NCBI RefSeq assembly: GCF_000524195.1
Contig: NW_020170384.1
Coordinates: forward strand, 572,360-636,359
Source: Echinococcus granulosus
Lineage: Eukaryota > Platyhelminthes > Cestoda > Cyclophyllidea > Taeniidae
DNA length: 64,000 nt
Direction: 5' to 3'
Below the pieces are notes generated by a model that searched no databases, was not told where the DNA came from, and worked only from the letters and a program-made list of their open reading frames with translations. Each line of letters begins with the position of its first letter. Position 1 is the first letter of the stretch. A program made the translations under genes and the position numbers. This document shows positions 13,196 through 26,823 of this stretch, in pieces.

Positions 13196-13454
13196 TGATT
13201 AATAGACCTGAGGATGCATACTCTCCAACGACATGTTTTCGACACCGAAAGTGCAGTGATTTTACCAAGTAAATGGGGTTGTGGACTAGAGTTATCAGGA
13301 TAGGCCTTCCATCAGTAAGTATATCCGCATTCATTTGAAAAACCAAAACAGTGTCGTTTGCCAAATGTCTGAAATACTATGGAATCAGAGACATGGATGT
13401 TAATATGGCACTTAGCTTGCTTTGGAAGAGTCACTTGCGTTTTAAGGCATTTGA

Positions 13455-13681
13455 GTGAGAAGAGTTGTCACCTCCTGCACTTTTTGGTCAATAGGGTATC
13501 AAAAAAAATGGGCACTCAGAAAAGTCAAGCAAAAGAATGGCAACATTTGAGGGCAGATAGGATTAATGCAGTCCCTTACAATGGAGATTTAATTTTAGGA
13601 TGGATTTCGAGAAAAGGAAATTGCCAATCCAGTTACATGAGATCAAAATGGGTGGAATCCAATCTTATACATTTTGTTTAA
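13455..13681 (+). pseudogene. Degenerate EF-hand-like copy
   Basis: An open frame on the plus strand contains HFLVNRVSKKMGT, AKEWQHL, ADRIN and a C-terminal KWVESNL. In order and spacing these follow FLKRIDKDSSGT, ARELLEAL, DSRIK and FFESIGL of the intact gene at 34.7 kb, with only one or two residues of length difference. Most calcium ligands are gone. A possible acceptor (GGTCAATAG) lies inside the frame. Probably an old, non-functional duplicate; no first exon or promoter was identified. Confidence 0.3.
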
Positions 13682-16600
13682 GGAGATTAATTCTGTTTCA
13701 ATAAGTATTTTACATGGAAGATCATGCCACCAAACGGAATGCGTAATCCGCCGAGTCTAAAGGACCCACTTAATTGTATGCATAGATAAAAACATCGGAT
13801 TACTGCACGGACTGATTTTTTTGAGGGTTGTTTCGAGTGTTCTAATTCACTTATCAAAATACAGACATTGTTTTTAAAACCAACTACGAGAAAGTCTCGT
13901 GGAGCTAAGATTTTCGCGTCTACTCACCCTAGTTACTCGGCTCTCGCTTCAGTATTGCCCAACCTCCTACTTTGATACCGTTCAGCTACTAGAGGCATGC
14001 ATGATGTACCATTTATTCAAGTAATTCACTTAGCTTTATACAAGTTTCGAGGGCAGTTCTCAAGTGATTTCTTTGAAATTCTTCAAGTATGGCTGCAGTC
14101 GTTAATCACCTTCTTACCTTAAACAGGATTGGAGTGAATCACAAAAGTGGATATGGCTTTGGAAACCTTTCTGTGGTGAGTCTTCGTAGATTTAGCCACC
14201 TGCGGCAAACGCCTTATCTTCTGACGTTTAGATTCAACATCCAATACTGACTCTTAGAGTTTGGTCATTTGGTAAGGGTTCGCCTATCGTTGCCACCATT
14301 GTAGGAAAATTGTTATTATTAGTGCAGGGAAGGCTCAAGTGGTTACAAGCATAACCTCCCGGCTAGGCCGCCAAAATAGAAGTTCAAATTGCGAAGATTG
14401 AAGAGCTTGCATGGTCAAAGGCAGAAATGAAGCACGTACATTACGTCATGCGATAATTTTTAGGGCGAAATCTTTACTGTGCGCACCTATCAAAACTGCT
14501 CTTGCAAACATTTTTTTAAAGTTCATTGTCTAAATTTAACGTTTAAGGAAATGGCGAATTTTGATCTTTGTAAGGGAGCTCGCGAAATTTCGATTAAATT
14601 CGTTAATAAAAATTAACCAGCACTACACTATGAAAGGCAAAACTTTTACAAATCACCTATCAAGGAAACTCTTTAGCCACATGAGTAGTGAGTTTCAATT
14701 TAAGACATTTTAATGTGCAATTTTGTGCAGAGTTTATCCGTGGGCAATTACATCCTTAATTACGTACTCACGATTTAAATCATTTAAAAAAGCAGAATCT
14801 ATGGCAAAAATCAGCACAAATTGTGGCCAATTGTGGTTTTATCAAATATCGTTGCATCAAAAAAGCCCGCCACTGCCTACGACAGTGCTACAAATTGTTG
14901 AGCCTATTTACACAGTCTGAATTCTTTTGCTAACCAATTTACTTGCTTTTATCAGTATTAGCTTAATTTGTTTTTTAACAAACTTGAGACTATATCAAGC
15001 AAAAATAAAAATGCCTACTTTTTTGCATCAGTAAATACAACGTGGTTGTTCTTGAGATTAGTTGAGTCAATTCATGCCTTATTTGGCAGGGAGACGCAGG
15101 TTTAACAGAGGTACTTGTGAAAGAAAAATGGTGCAACAGGGTGGGTAAATCCAAATTAATTCAACTTTTTAAATGAAATTTCACATCAGACACACATCCA
15201 AAAACTAAATTAATACCCCCTGGTTATGCCGAGCTAATCCTGTCCCGAGCCCCTTCAGCGACGTAATTTTTTCCTACTGTCAAGTAATTTGGGCAGGACA
15301 AGCGATGCACAGTACAATTTTACAGTTTTTAAGAATGTAGCATTGAAGAGAAGGGGATTTCCAACCGAATTTTGCAGTGGTGATTGGAAACAAAGTCTTC
15401 CTGAGTGAGCGGACTCACGAATATACAAAGTTAAAAACAGCTTTTAAATTAGAAATAATGGGAACTGGACAGGAAATTGTTGCAAATAGCTATTCTTAAA
15501 TGCTTTCAACTTCAAAAATCGCCTAAGTACCCGTCATTGATGACAACTACTATTAGTTTGTGATGCCACTCGACTTTCCACCTCAAAGCATACTTTAAAT
15601 GCTCAAATTTGGATCTCATGAAGCTTTATTCTCCAGGTTCTCACCATAAATGCTGGTTTTAATATCTTCTGTTGATAAATGATGGCAAATTTGCGAATTT
15701 CACCATCTCAAATTGCACAATTTTGGTCGTGAAGGGGTTTTGAAAAAAATACGTTCAGACTAACATGTCGTGAGGTTAGGCATCTGAGGAGTTATATGCA
15801 AAATCACAAATTTCTGGTCATCGTACTGTCTTTTAACAAATCAGGATCCTGAGTGAGATTTTGCTCTACCTATAGGCAAACCATACGAATCCATTTTTGT
15901 CAGGGGTCAAATGCATAATATCGCCTGGCCTTTCGCTCCCAAAAATTTGGCATTTTTAGGGGTCATCTTCAGAAAAATTTGCTTTTCATCAATACCACTT
16001 ATTTTTTAACAAAATACACTGACGCGATTTCTATTTTAAATGTGCTTTGAACAAATCCCTACCTCCGTCAATATTCTTATCTGCATGGCAGCCTCTTCTT
16101 TCGTTTGATGGTAAATGCGAATCTTCATTTGAAAAAGAATATACTTTCCAATAATACTCAACAAACACGCAGCCTGGTCATAAGCTAAGGTATGCTCAAA
16201 AAGTAAAAAAAGTAAAGGTGGCTTTTCCACGGCAAGCTCATTAAACTACCGTTTTAAACTGAGCAATTCTTTAGACAAAATAAACTCGAGTTTTCATATT
16301 TTTTGTATATACTGAGTTTTCTGGGATTGAGGCTTACGTTTGCACCAATTTCCCTCAGTATGTGTATCCACAGATGGGGACAGAAACATACATTCACCTA
16401 AGATTCTGTAAAAAAGCAGAGCAACCCTACAGCAAAAAACGCACTTGACCTGGTCTTCACAGCCTCGACGGATTCCTCAGCTGCATCTATAAACTAATAC
16501 AAAGGATTTCATGCGACCTTTTAAATTATCCACTTCCTAGGATCAGAAGGCAATTGGATTTACTAAGAAGAACGGTTATTTGAAAACTTTGATCTAAAAC

Positions 16601-18187
16601 TAACATAAGGCTCATAAAAAAGGTGCATCCAAGAGGCACAATTCCAACTTAATGCTAGATTCCTTTTTTGGGTATACGCTTTTGGTATGGAAATCCGCTT
16701 TTCAAAATGATATAAACTTGCCATGAGATACCTGACTAAGGATGGGCAGTGGCAATTTGACAAGCAAAAAACTTATATTCCTAGCTGAGGAAGTGGCAAA
16801 TCCTATGCTGGAAGGCAGTTTTGCCATTGGCTCCAAATCAAATAACAATTAAAAAGGGCACAGAGGAATCACCATTGGACTTCGCCAAATTTTCGGGTTT
16901 TATTTTGAACTATTGTAGTCATTCTACGGCGTTTTTGCTTGAATCGCAAAGAGAGTTGTTGGTATGCTCGCTGAACAAGTAAAGGAAACATAATGAGGCC
17001 TGAATGTTCTTTAAAGATCCTTGACCATTTGCACTAGCATGACTCTTTATCATAGTTTAGGGTTTTATTTCTGCTAGACGCATTGAAACAGGAACATGAC
17101 CTTCCCCTAATTCACATTCCATCGATATGATGGGTTCATAAATACAAAACCTCCCCATAAATCCAATGTTTATGTGAACTGCATGATGTTCGCTAAAAGT
17201 TAGGTGCGGATGATACCATATTCCCGAATAAAGTGGAAAAGACTAACTCATTTTCCCTCTTTGCTGTAATTATGAAAACACTTAAACGGACCCCCAAAAT
17301 ACGCATCTGTCACTTATTTAACTTGCAAATTGCAAAGCATATCAAAGTGATTCGTGACAGAGGTTTGCAAGAGGCCAGGTGACATTAAGTTTTTTTGGGT
17401 AATTAGTTCAGCAACATCAACATTTACCAAGTGGAGATATTCGCCACGCGAACCACACTTTGCACAAGTTATAATGAAAGGCAGGCAAACCAAAAAGGAC
17501 CTATTCTCTGCTTGAAATGCTGAACTGTAATATCTGCAAGCGATGAGCGCAACTGTGGGATGCAGAATTGGTGCTGGAAGTATAGAATGTAAAAACAAAC
17601 GCATTTTAAACCAACTGGCTTCATTATCATTTTAGCCTTCAAGTCTTCTCATTACCGTCTACAAGGGGATTGCATTATAGGCTTTACTGAAGGTGGCATA
17701 CGTCCTTCTATTAAAACTAAATCTATTCGCCATGCTCATGTGGCATGAAGTACCGCTCTTTCTCATGATACTAATCATCATACGATAATTATTGGCGGCC
17801 TTTCGTTGTTTAATTGCTTTGATAACTAGGATTCTTTATTGCTTGATGGTACACACTGATCTTATTGGCAGATTAAGGTCCCAAATCGCTTTAAAAAGCT
17901 TCAAAATTTATAAGCCGAATTGTGAATAGCCAATAGTCAATGAGACTCTGCTTATCGTACTCAGCCTTCTTCTCTAGCGTTAAAAGGGGCGAGAAAACCT
18001 GTCGATTGAGCCATTTTTGCTTTGGTGAAGCTGTAGCTGCGTGCAAGTGGTGGCTTCGCTGTGACCTCAGACAGCGATAGGCCAATAAGTGAAGGCAAAA
18101 GTGGTATGACTGCACACCCACCTCCAACCAGTTACCAGTTGCAGAACTCCATTGCCACGACTGGTTCATGAGTGTTCTGTTAACTCG
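13682..18187. other. No gene recognised
   Basis: AT-rich, stop-rich intergenic sequence. A minus-strand frame near 17314-17460 contains VDVAELI followed by GLLQTSV, which faintly recalls the EF-hand family, but it needs gaps and lacks any calcium ligands. Otherwise I see nothing that can be supported. Confidence 0.4.
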
Positions 18188-18194
18188 TATAAAA
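18188..18194 (+). promoter_or_regulatory. TATA box of the 18.3-kb EF-hand gene
   Basis: TATAAAA, 64-70 bp before the ATG at 18258. A CCAAT (ggCCAATaag) lies near 18079 and a CACCC-type stretch (cacacccacc) near 18113, in the GC-richer segment just upstream. Confidence 0.6.
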
Positions 18195-18257
18195 CCCCAA
18201 CTTGAGGACACCAAATATTTGCACACCAACCACAGTTATTCCATCACCAGGAGGCGC

Positions 18258-18559
18258 ATGCTTGAGTACGTTGCCTGCTCTCCTAGTAAAATTGTTCTCT
18301 CTATTTACACTTTTTTACGCCTTGTAGTCCAAATATCGCTCGCGAAATTTTAAAGCTTCTGGATTTTGATGGTTCTGGGACCGTGAAGACTTCTGACCTT
18401 CACGAGGCCTTCATGGGGACGGGTTTGTCGGAGGCCGATGTAAACGAATTCATTCGAAAGTATGACAGGGGCAATAAAGGCAAGATCAACTTGGAAGAGT
18501 TGACTGCTATGCTCGACAGTGTTCATAGAAAAACCAGTAGAGCCTCAATGAGCCGATGA
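18258..18559 (+). CDS. 8-kDa EF-hand calcium-binding protein, divergent, 79 aa
   Basis: Two exons: 18258-18265 (ATGCTTGA, donor GTACGT) and 18328-18559 (acceptor CTTGTAG, stop TGA), with a 62-bp phase-2 intron. The protein starts MLDPNIAREILK. Site 1 (residues 15-26, DFDGSGTVKTSD) is near-canonical but has Asp instead of Glu at loop position 12. Site 2 (49-60, DRGNKGKINLEE) has Gly at position 3 and Lys at position 5, so it should bind Ca2+ weakly or not at all. It is longer than its paralogues because of a basic, Ser/Arg-rich tail (about residues 69-79) that is absent elsewhere in the cluster. The role is presumably a small cytosolic Ca2+ sensor or buffer; partner unknown. No AATAAA follows closely. 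Membership of the two-EF-hand family is clear from helix spacing and shared intron position. Confidence 0.85.
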
Positions 18560-20149
18560 AGCATTTAAAATTATGAGAATTCATCATTCAGTCCTTCATT
18601 CCTCCTGTGGTATGCAGATATTTTTTTACTGAGGCCTTTTTGTTATAAGCCCCAGAGTAAACATTGTCCATCATTTGTAACCAAATTTTCCGAGGCATGG
18701 TTATTTATTTTTGATTTGACTTTATTGGTCACTGGCCTTACCTCATCTAATTTTCGTCTAAATATGCTGCTTTAAAAGTTGGCCATTTGTATGTAAGTGT
18801 AGGATCAAAAAAGTCTTCATTGATGTTACACATAGCAAAACGAGATAGAAATCTGTGCACAATTAACATTAATGCTGATTTTTTAGCTTAAGAATGCTAA
18901 CTGGTTAAGCTATACAGTAGCTGGCTGATGAATGTAAAGCCTCTTAGATGGGATTAGGACTCTGACTAGATTTCTAATTGAGAACAGAACTATGATTTCC
19001 GCACCTTGGGCATTCATTAAAAGTCCATTAAAAAGTTTTACCATTTTCCCAACTAATTAATACAGTTAGCAAGCTGGGCCTTTGTTTGTGCTTTCTCAGT
19101 TTCGCGGTCCGAAACTGCTACGCGTAAGTCCAAAAATTAAAAGAGGAGAAGGGAGATGGCGAATAAGGGCAGAAAGTGCACAGCCAATAGATTAATTTGA
19201 ATATCAGCCTTTAGTGCCTGGAGAGGAGGTCAGCAATTGTCACTTTGGGTGGGCATGGTCATGATTCAATGGGGCTTATCACATCAAAAATGGCCATCTG
19301 AAGCATATCAAGCAGAACCTGAGAAACCGAGGTCATTCATAGGAAGAACCCAAGTGCTTTGAGGGACAGAAAGCAAAGTGTTTCTAAGGATTTCTCCCAT
19401 TGTGAACTAAGCAATGCCTAAAAGCGAATGATTTAGTGCCCTGTTTGGAGTTCTGAAAACTGGTTCAAAATAAATAGGAAGACGAATGTTTGTTAAAAAG
19501 TGAGTTTGTCAAAACGAATTATGTCACCTCTCAAGTCTGCAATTCCCCTTGGATTAACAGGAATTTAAGTGTCTCCTTACGTTATGCTAATGTGCGGTAC
19601 TTAAAGGTGAGGTGCGCACTATTTCAAATAATTGCATTCGTTCAGTTCTTGCTGCTGCCTTCTTTCAAACAATGGTTCCCATCACAAGGCATAACTGTTT
19701 TTATGTTGAGAATGACAGTTTGGCATTTGCTAGATGAATTTGGGGTTAATGGTTGAGTTGTTTTGCAGTAGTATGTGGTAGGTATTAAGATATCGTCTCC
19801 AACGAAACAAAATTTACTGCCACCTTGTTTTTTTAACTTCAGATGACATAATGTGAAAGCAAAGCTTGAAAGTTAAAACGCTCTGTGCAATGCTTCATCT
19901 ACAGCCCAGTGGAAGCTTTGGGTTAGCTAGATTAAAGCAACTGGATCCTAGGCATTTTCTTTCGAAGAGGCAGAGACTGCCTAAGCGGCACAAATTCTTC
20001 CGCGTTAAATGGTATTAAAAGGCACAGAGGTGCGCATAAATTTAGGTACCTCGTTTCGTATACACTCAAACAGGATGCGCGGTATTGACAAGTGACTTCA
20101 TGAACCCAAAACCCCGTAGCTGAATGAAATGTGGAAAATTTGCAAAAAA
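18560..20149. other. No gene recognised
   Basis: Includes the presumed 3' untranslated region of the 18.3-kb gene; no canonical AATAAA was seen. Some longer open frames occur but none shows a domain or splice structure. Confidence 0.4.
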
Positions 20150-20830
20150 CGGTGCAATTCAAATTACCCTCTTTTGCGACATCTCTGCAAATATTGTTTG
20201 AAAAGATGATAACTTTTCTATGCATCACCACCCTAGGCTATTATTCAGCAGCAGCACAATGAAGCGTTTGTCTGACAAACACAGGATAATTGCCCCCTTT
20301 TCAGAAAAATGCGGCCAAACTGTTGACAACTAACGTGCCATTTCCGAACAACTTGTTAGTCTACCAAACCTCAACCTAGTACAATATGCGATCGTATGTG
20401 AACTGGGGATGCGGTTTCAGATCTCCTCTTGGTTGCGTAACAATGACAACACCATTGCGAAAAAGTGATTAAAGAATTGGTACGTAAACAAAACCGTTCC
20501 TGACAAGTCAACTTCAATGCTGGCATAATCCAGAACGCCAGAAACAAACATTTAGCATTAAGTGAATGAGCTCAAAATGACCTTCAAAGGCAAGGTAGCC
20601 AATGAAACAGAATCATACGAGGTTTAGGTCAGATTGACACGAAACCAAATCAATTTTTGTAATAAAAATTCAGTGGGAAATAATGATATGCACACTGTGA
20701 TCAAGTGCATAATAGCGGTTCAAAAGCTGAAAAGCAAATTGAAGAACCAGCTATTCGAATTTGATGGTCTTTCGTCTAACGCACCTCGCTCTTAATCATT
20801 GGGCATCCGAATATTTACTCACCTAGCCAT
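20150..20830 (-). pseudogene. EF-hand gene relic with intact exon 1 and multiple stops
   Basis: Minus strand. Exon-1-like ATGGCTAG with donor GTGAGT lies at 20823-20830. An acceptor (GCACGTTAG) at 20330-20331 opens a second exon at 20329 in the conserved phase, giving MASCQQFGRIFLKR, which parallels MPCSQTVMTFLKR of the gene at 34.7 kb. Further on, QTNASLCC sits where TIDARELL would be, then TGA at 20245-20247. Two more in-frame stops precede a segment with FKQY, matching FIEQY of the intact gene; in another frame DVAKEGNLNCTVF (about 20165-20200) resembles the second calcium loop. Conserved exon-1 length, phase and order argue for a genuine dead copy rather than chance. Confidence 0.5.
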
Positions 20831-22321
20831 AAGGTAGTAGCTTTGGTAAATATCATTCACTTCAAGACTTTTCTCTTCCAAAAAACAAATTTTTTCTGAT
20901 ATTAGAGAAGCCAAGTGTCGAAAACTTTAATCTTCCATTTAAGAGTAGCTTCCATTGTGCCTTTAATAATATATTCTCCTCACCAGTATCCCTCATCGTT
21001 AAGCTGCAAGTATAAAGGTCTCATCAAATCAATCATTGACAAAAGAAGATGATCCCCTAGGATTTATTTGAGCACAAATTTGTTGACTCTTTCATACTTT
21101 CATGGGGAATACTTATGGGTATTGCAGCACGCTGCAACCCCACTTCCCAGTGTATACTTAATGAAGGAGCAGTGACCTCATTATCAAAACAACATTTTGG
21201 GAAATTAACAGACAGAATCTCACACTTGCTATTTCTCATAGGGAATAATTAGTGCAATGTAGATTGTTGCCGATGAAATTGCCATCACCTTGGATGGTAA
21301 AAGGCAACGGCATGTGTAACTTCTGGATCAATGGCCTCAAATTTACTGACACAGAGAAAGGTGAGGGAGCTAACACCGAGGTGGTGATGAGACTCAGGCC
21401 TTTCCATCTTAGTGGCAAAATAATCCAGTTAGAATGCTAACTTTAATCATTATCTGTCTTACTTGAGCAAGCTATGGGGAACGAATAATAGTAGCGGGGG
21501 CGTTCACAAAACCGCCCACTTTCTCAAGCAATCTACCATTACCGGGGGCGTCAGTGAACCCTCAACGCCAATTGAACTTTAGCAGTCAAATACTTTGAGA
21601 ACCCTGAGAACACCTGTCAGCAGTGACAATAGAGGCAAGCGCTAAAGGAGAGAGGGTAGCCAAAACAATAGAACCAGATATTAAGTTGCAATAACTGGTA
21701 TTTTGTAGTCGCATAGATACAGTGCATCCTGCCACAAAGATTTCTTTTGCGTAAAAGTGGAAGGTCTCGCTCCTAGTAAGTGACTCACCGTCGAGTAGCC
21801 AAAACATCTGAGTGTATGATCATTTTGGCTGTTAGCTTTATTACAACTTTTTATCAAGATGAATGGCGTGGATTTATTCTCCTTAAGTGAACATATAGGG
21901 TGATACCACTAATTTGTCAACACATTTACTTAAAGATATTCAGAGAGAAGATCGCACTTTTTTATTATTCAGTAAATATAATTCTACGACCGCGGCGACT
22001 GGCTGTTCTGAAATGAGACAAAGAATATTCAACTGTTCCATTTCATATATCAAAAGTTCAATAGCTAGTATTTGATTCCTCTATTCCATCTCAAATAAGA
22101 AGGGAAATATTTTAAAGCAGAGAGATGGCGCATGGATTGAAATTATACCCTGCGCATTTGAACTAATTATACAGTTAAAGCTGTACGTATAATAGTGTCG
22201 GCATTCATGTCATAAAGAGCGTCCATCACTAAAACGGCATCAAAAGAAGCATCACTTACTTAGATATCCCTTGCATTAACAACAGATAGGAAGAGTAAAA
22301 TATACAACACCAGGGACATTA

Positions 22322-22357
22322 GATAAAGACTCAAATGGGACAGCAGTCAAGGTTGAT
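22322..22357 (+). pseudogene. Isolated EF-hand loop relic
   Basis: The codons read DKDSNGTAVKVD, with Asp at positions 1, 3 and 12 and Gly at 6, almost identical to the first loop of the 34.7-kb gene (DKDSSGT). Upstream helix residues are poorly kept and downstream the frame runs into Cys-rich sequence without the second EF-hand, so only this loop can be supported. An overlapping frame (ATG at 22336, about 52 codons) is also open; it matches nothing I recognise. Confidence 0.35.
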
Positions 22358-24938
22358 GGGGGATCTTGTCACCAGGGACGACTTTGCCACGTATCCTCAA
22401 ATTGTGGTCCCCACGATGCTGATCGCTTCTGCGTCACGACCCAGCAGCAAACATGCAGATGCAATCACCCCAGATTTGCTTATTTTAACATGAACATGAT
22501 TGTACCAATGTCTAAATCATCATTTGCATCATACTTTTAGGTTCAAATTATGTGCAAATTAGGTTCTTCCTTAACAAATCTTTGGTCTCATGGTAACTTT
22601 AATAATACGTCAGCATCAGTTTTCTAGTTTCCTTTACGATAAGACGAAATCGAACAAGTGTATAAACTGAAGCAATGTTTGCGATGTCTCAAAATAAAGA
22701 CGAAACTTTCTTTGGGGGGTTTAAATGATGGAAACCACCTCCCAATCTTTTAATTAAAAATTCATCAGACACAGCAAAACTAATTAGTATACTGCTAAAT
22801 ATTTTGTTTATTTAGATACCTAAGATGCATAATTCAACAAGACTATTGCAAGAAACGTTAAAAGATTTCCTTTTGTTTATGGGTCTATCAGATAAAGAAA
22901 AAGGCGGAGTGGTAGTAATTAGTCCCAATTAAGTGCGTCACGTTATTAGTTTTGCCAATGATCTGGTACCATTGTCATCTTAGTATAGTGGAGTTAAAAC
23001 TACAACTTAAAGTGTATTTTCGCAGAAGAAGGTGAGTCTTGGACAGGGATTTATCTTTCGCTCCTCTAAGACTTGACAGAAGGGCAAATTTTAGGCCCAT
23101 CGAATTGTTTGAGTTTGGGCTTAACAGCTCAAAAACCAAATATACTAGTGTAAAAGTGCCTAGCGCATCGAATATTTACCATCGACTGCAGCGATGAGGA
23201 AGAGAGAGAGGAAATTCTAGGGGCCATTTCTTGGAATTCGAAGAGAAATAACTGATGAGGCCAAAAAGTCCCAATAGTTTGTTAAGTCATATTTTAAATG
23301 AAGCATTTTCAATGGATGCCTAGGTAACTTATGGAGGCGTGCAATTTCAAGGGCCAGAAAATAGTTAAACCTTAAATAAAGGAAGTGTTGCAAACAAAGA
23401 TGGCAAGGTCTTATGCGAAAAAAAAATTAGAGAACTGTGACACTGCTTTTATGCTTGTACAGTTGAAAGTGCGCAATGGCTTCTTAAACAAAATTACCCA
23501 AGTTGTAGGGTCGTAGTTTTAACATTCCCATTTTTCTTTCAAATCTGAATATACGCTTTCTTGATTTTTCGCGCACAGTTTGGTGCGGCTGTCCTTTATA
23601 TTAATGGAAAGTGATCACAGTTGACCATCTAGAAGGCAAGGCAAAGAGGCTATTAAGCTTTTACTTCTTATGAAAATCAAAAGTACTCTTTTGTTATACG
23701 AAATCAACATAGATGGTCGGTTTTTACGTTTCGTGCCTTTGCATAATATCATTATATCGAGTGAGAAATAGAAACTGCAAGATGACAGATTTGAATAAGT
23801 TAACAGATTTTAAAAAAGCGTGCCAACAAGACTTGCTTGTAGAGGCGTTTTAACGGTGCAGCATGGAATATAAAATCAACTTGGTTTTTGCTTAATCCAT
23901 TTTTACAATCAGGCCTCCCACTGAACCTTTTAATGGTCACGTGTATGTCATGCGTTTCTCAGACTCTGTTAAATGGTAATGTGTAATTTAGAAAGAGTCA
24001 CCTCTTTGTACCAGTGCTTTGAGTAAAAACAGCTTAGCATTAAACCGATCTGCAGCACCATAAAGGGGTGAGGTTAGCTTCTTTTAATGCGCAGCTTCAC
24101 TAAAAGGTCTTTCATACTGAATCAAATTTTAGTCTTCTGCAGTTATTTTTTAAGTCTTTTGATATAAATAAAATATGACTATGCCGATTGGAAGGAATTA
24201 ATTGAGGTTCTTGAGTACCGCCCTTTGATTGAGACTTACATTATAAAATTTAGGAAAGGACATGACGGCAGAGGAGACGAAAGCATGAACTGGCGGGAAA
24301 AGCTGACCTTCCTTCAATTCCCTCCCACGTAAGGAATGGTTGAGTCACTTTCGAGTTTATTCCAGAACAAACCCAAAACTCTGTTCCTTTTTCTCAAATC
24401 GCATTTTGATGCACTTCCTGTGAATATAGCCTCAATACTATTTCCAAAAACTAAGTAGGCAGAATTCAAAGGTAAAAAAAATTGTTTGATTAATTTTACT
24501 CTACTTCCAGCTTCAATGAGTAGATGCATTATAAGCTTACGCTCTAAAGTTACGCAATCTTATGAGGATCATGTATTTCAGTGGGTGTTGAATGAGGCCA
24601 TGTCTGTGGAGTGGTTAGCTGAGTCTTGCTTCCCTTGTAAATTGGTGCATCCGATCAAGGCTAGTGTAGGTAGTACCCTGTGAATCTGAGGGCCAATAAG
24701 TGGATAAATAGAGGCAATCTAACAAAATTAGCGTTTCGTTAACATTTCACTTAACAAGTATTCTGAAATCCGATTTCATTTCTACTAAAATTTATAAATA
24801 GACTGCATCGACTTGAGACGTGTTGATAAAACCTTAAACGATATTTGGCAAAAGAAAAATATAAGGTCCTTGCTCCAGTGATTTGGTGTGTTGCTTATAG
24901 TGCTCGGTACGGTAGCTTATCATCCAACATATATTCAG
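22358..24938. other. No gene recognised
   Basis: AT-rich intergenic sequence beyond the GC-richer patch at about 22320-22480. No exon, repeat array or RNA gene could be supported. Confidence 0.4.
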
Positions 24939-25185
24939 GTTGGAGGTAGTCGAAGATTTTACTGCTTTTGTTTAAATTGATGTGAACGAGTCTGATACAA
25001 TCGGTACTAATGAGCATTCAGAGGTGCTTGTAGACTCCGAAAGAGGGAAGGATGTGGTGAGAGCTTTATTCGCATACCGTGACAAGGGTAACAGTAAAAA
25101 ACTCGATACGCTGAAAAGCAGGAACTTCCAAACTAAATGTTTCAGCCATTTTTATGCTCATCATCCCAGTAAATACCCTCCTTGA
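24939..25185 (+). pseudogene. EF-hand gene relic with in-frame stop
   Basis: Acceptor CATATATTCAG at 24928-24938 opens a second exon in the conserved phase (one base, then LEVVEDFTAFV). A TAA at 24973-24975 interrupts it. After the stop the frame continues IDVNESDTIGTNE, matching the first loop [13 protein letters not shown] of the gene at 33.2 kb, then without gaps to AYRDKGNSKKLDTLK, matching the second loop and its flanks. Key calcium ligands (loop 1 Asp3 and Gly6; loop 2 Asp5 and Gly6) are lost. The frame stays open to 25185, so decay is recent or partial. No 8-nt first exon was found upstream. Confidence 0.55.
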
Positions 25186-26823
25186 GAAATTTATGTTCGG
25201 GCACCATTAATTTATTATATAACTTGATTAAACGTTTAACAAGTTAGAAGAGATTGTAAACCGCCTTCCACACTTCTGTATAGATGTGAGAACTAACGAA
25301 GGCAGTTGGACCAGTAATAAACATTTGTGTCTTTACCTGCCATCTTGATGCGCGTGTCTGCTAAGTTGTCCATCCTTACGTTATAGAGCAATATTCGTTA
25401 AGCTGGGGCGAAAGTAAAGAAAAAAACTCATAAATTAGTTGGATTATATGAAAGTGAAGCTTCCTTAAATGATTTTGGTGAGTGGGAAGTGAATCGCAAC
25501 CCCAAATGCATCAAGAATGTGCAAGTACATCAGTATGGGAATAAATGTTACCCCACTGTCGCCTCTAGATTAATTTTAAGGTTCAACGCTTACCTTAAAA
25601 GTGATAAAAATACAAAGTAGGCATAACAATGAAGATCAGGCGGAATGAGAGGAGAAACTTTAGAACGATTTCGCAAAAAAGAACCCTGCAATGCCTAAAC
25701 GTAAGCTATAGGCAATTTCTATTTGAGCGCTGAATCTGGCCATACCCGGAATCATACCAGCCCTGATTTCAGAAGGATGAATACGTGGGTGATTAATAGG
25801 AAGATATAAGAGCAAGCGCCAAGTGTCTTAAGGAAGGCAATTTAATAGGAGTCAGTATTCGGCTTCACATTCACGGGTTTGAAAAAATGCTAAGAAACAT
25901 CCCAAGAAGGGAATCACCAAGCTGCCTTAGTCAGCAAAGAGGTGGTAACCATAATCGGAGAATGAGGATAAAGTTTATTGTAAAATCCTTTAGACCACAT
26001 TAAAATTGACCACGAAAGTGATACAAACTGAAGAACTTTAAAATGACAAACGAAAATGTCTAGCACACGCCGCAACTCTCGTGGTCAACGACGAGAGTGG
26101 AGACCAGTGCACCCGGCTAACAAGCAGAACTGCATACCACCCGAATAATGGCACCCTTGCAGAGAGTGAGGGAGCAAAGGTGATTATGTGCAAAAACAAC
26201 CTAATTTATTTCGAGTTATAAATGGTGAAAAAAGAGAACTATGATCCATCAACTCTATTAAAACTAAAAATCATCGAAAATGAGTGCTGGAACAGCTGCC
26301 TAGGTCTCGTAGTGGGAAAACCACATTCCTAAAAGTACCTACTGGAAACCAGTAACACTTCTTTCACTGTCTGTAGGGATTTTCACAGCGTTAATAAGTC
26401 GGATTTGACGGTTGTTTCATTATTCAAATCGGAACCTGTTTGTGCTTAGCTATTCAGGCTAAGTTGAACAGCCACCAACAAATCGTGTTGAATCAAGTTA
26501 TTTCATGCTTCGACAGTAAAGACATGCATACCTGCATGCATTTGCAGGCAGCGTGGTTGAATGCCATTAGAGACGATAGCCTGACGTGGAAACCACGTGC
26601 CACCGTATGGCGCTACCTTTGAGGGAAATTGGAGGCACGTGCTCTAAAGTGAATGTGTTTGCGGTTAAACTAGCACCCGATTTTAGTTGGAAAAAGTTCT
26701 TAAAAGTCACCTCACTCCCATTTTATTTCAGTTGCAAAAAAGACTCTACAAATTGGTCAAGTAATATGCGACAACTGTATCCCTTAATTTGTTTAAAACA
26801 CCTCCATTCTTAATTCAACAGAT

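Noticed and set aside
17314..17604. Minus-strand frame with VDVAELI and GLLQTSV
   Set aside because: Resembles the exit helix of EF-hand 1 only after a two-residue gap, with no calcium ligands and no exon signals.
21236..21440. EF-hand-like peptides on both strands (plus: EKGEGANTEVVMRL ... GKIIQ; minus: QGDGNFIGNNL)
   Set aside because: Both strands give comparable weak matches in the same DNA, so at least one is chance; neither has splice signals or usable calcium ligands.
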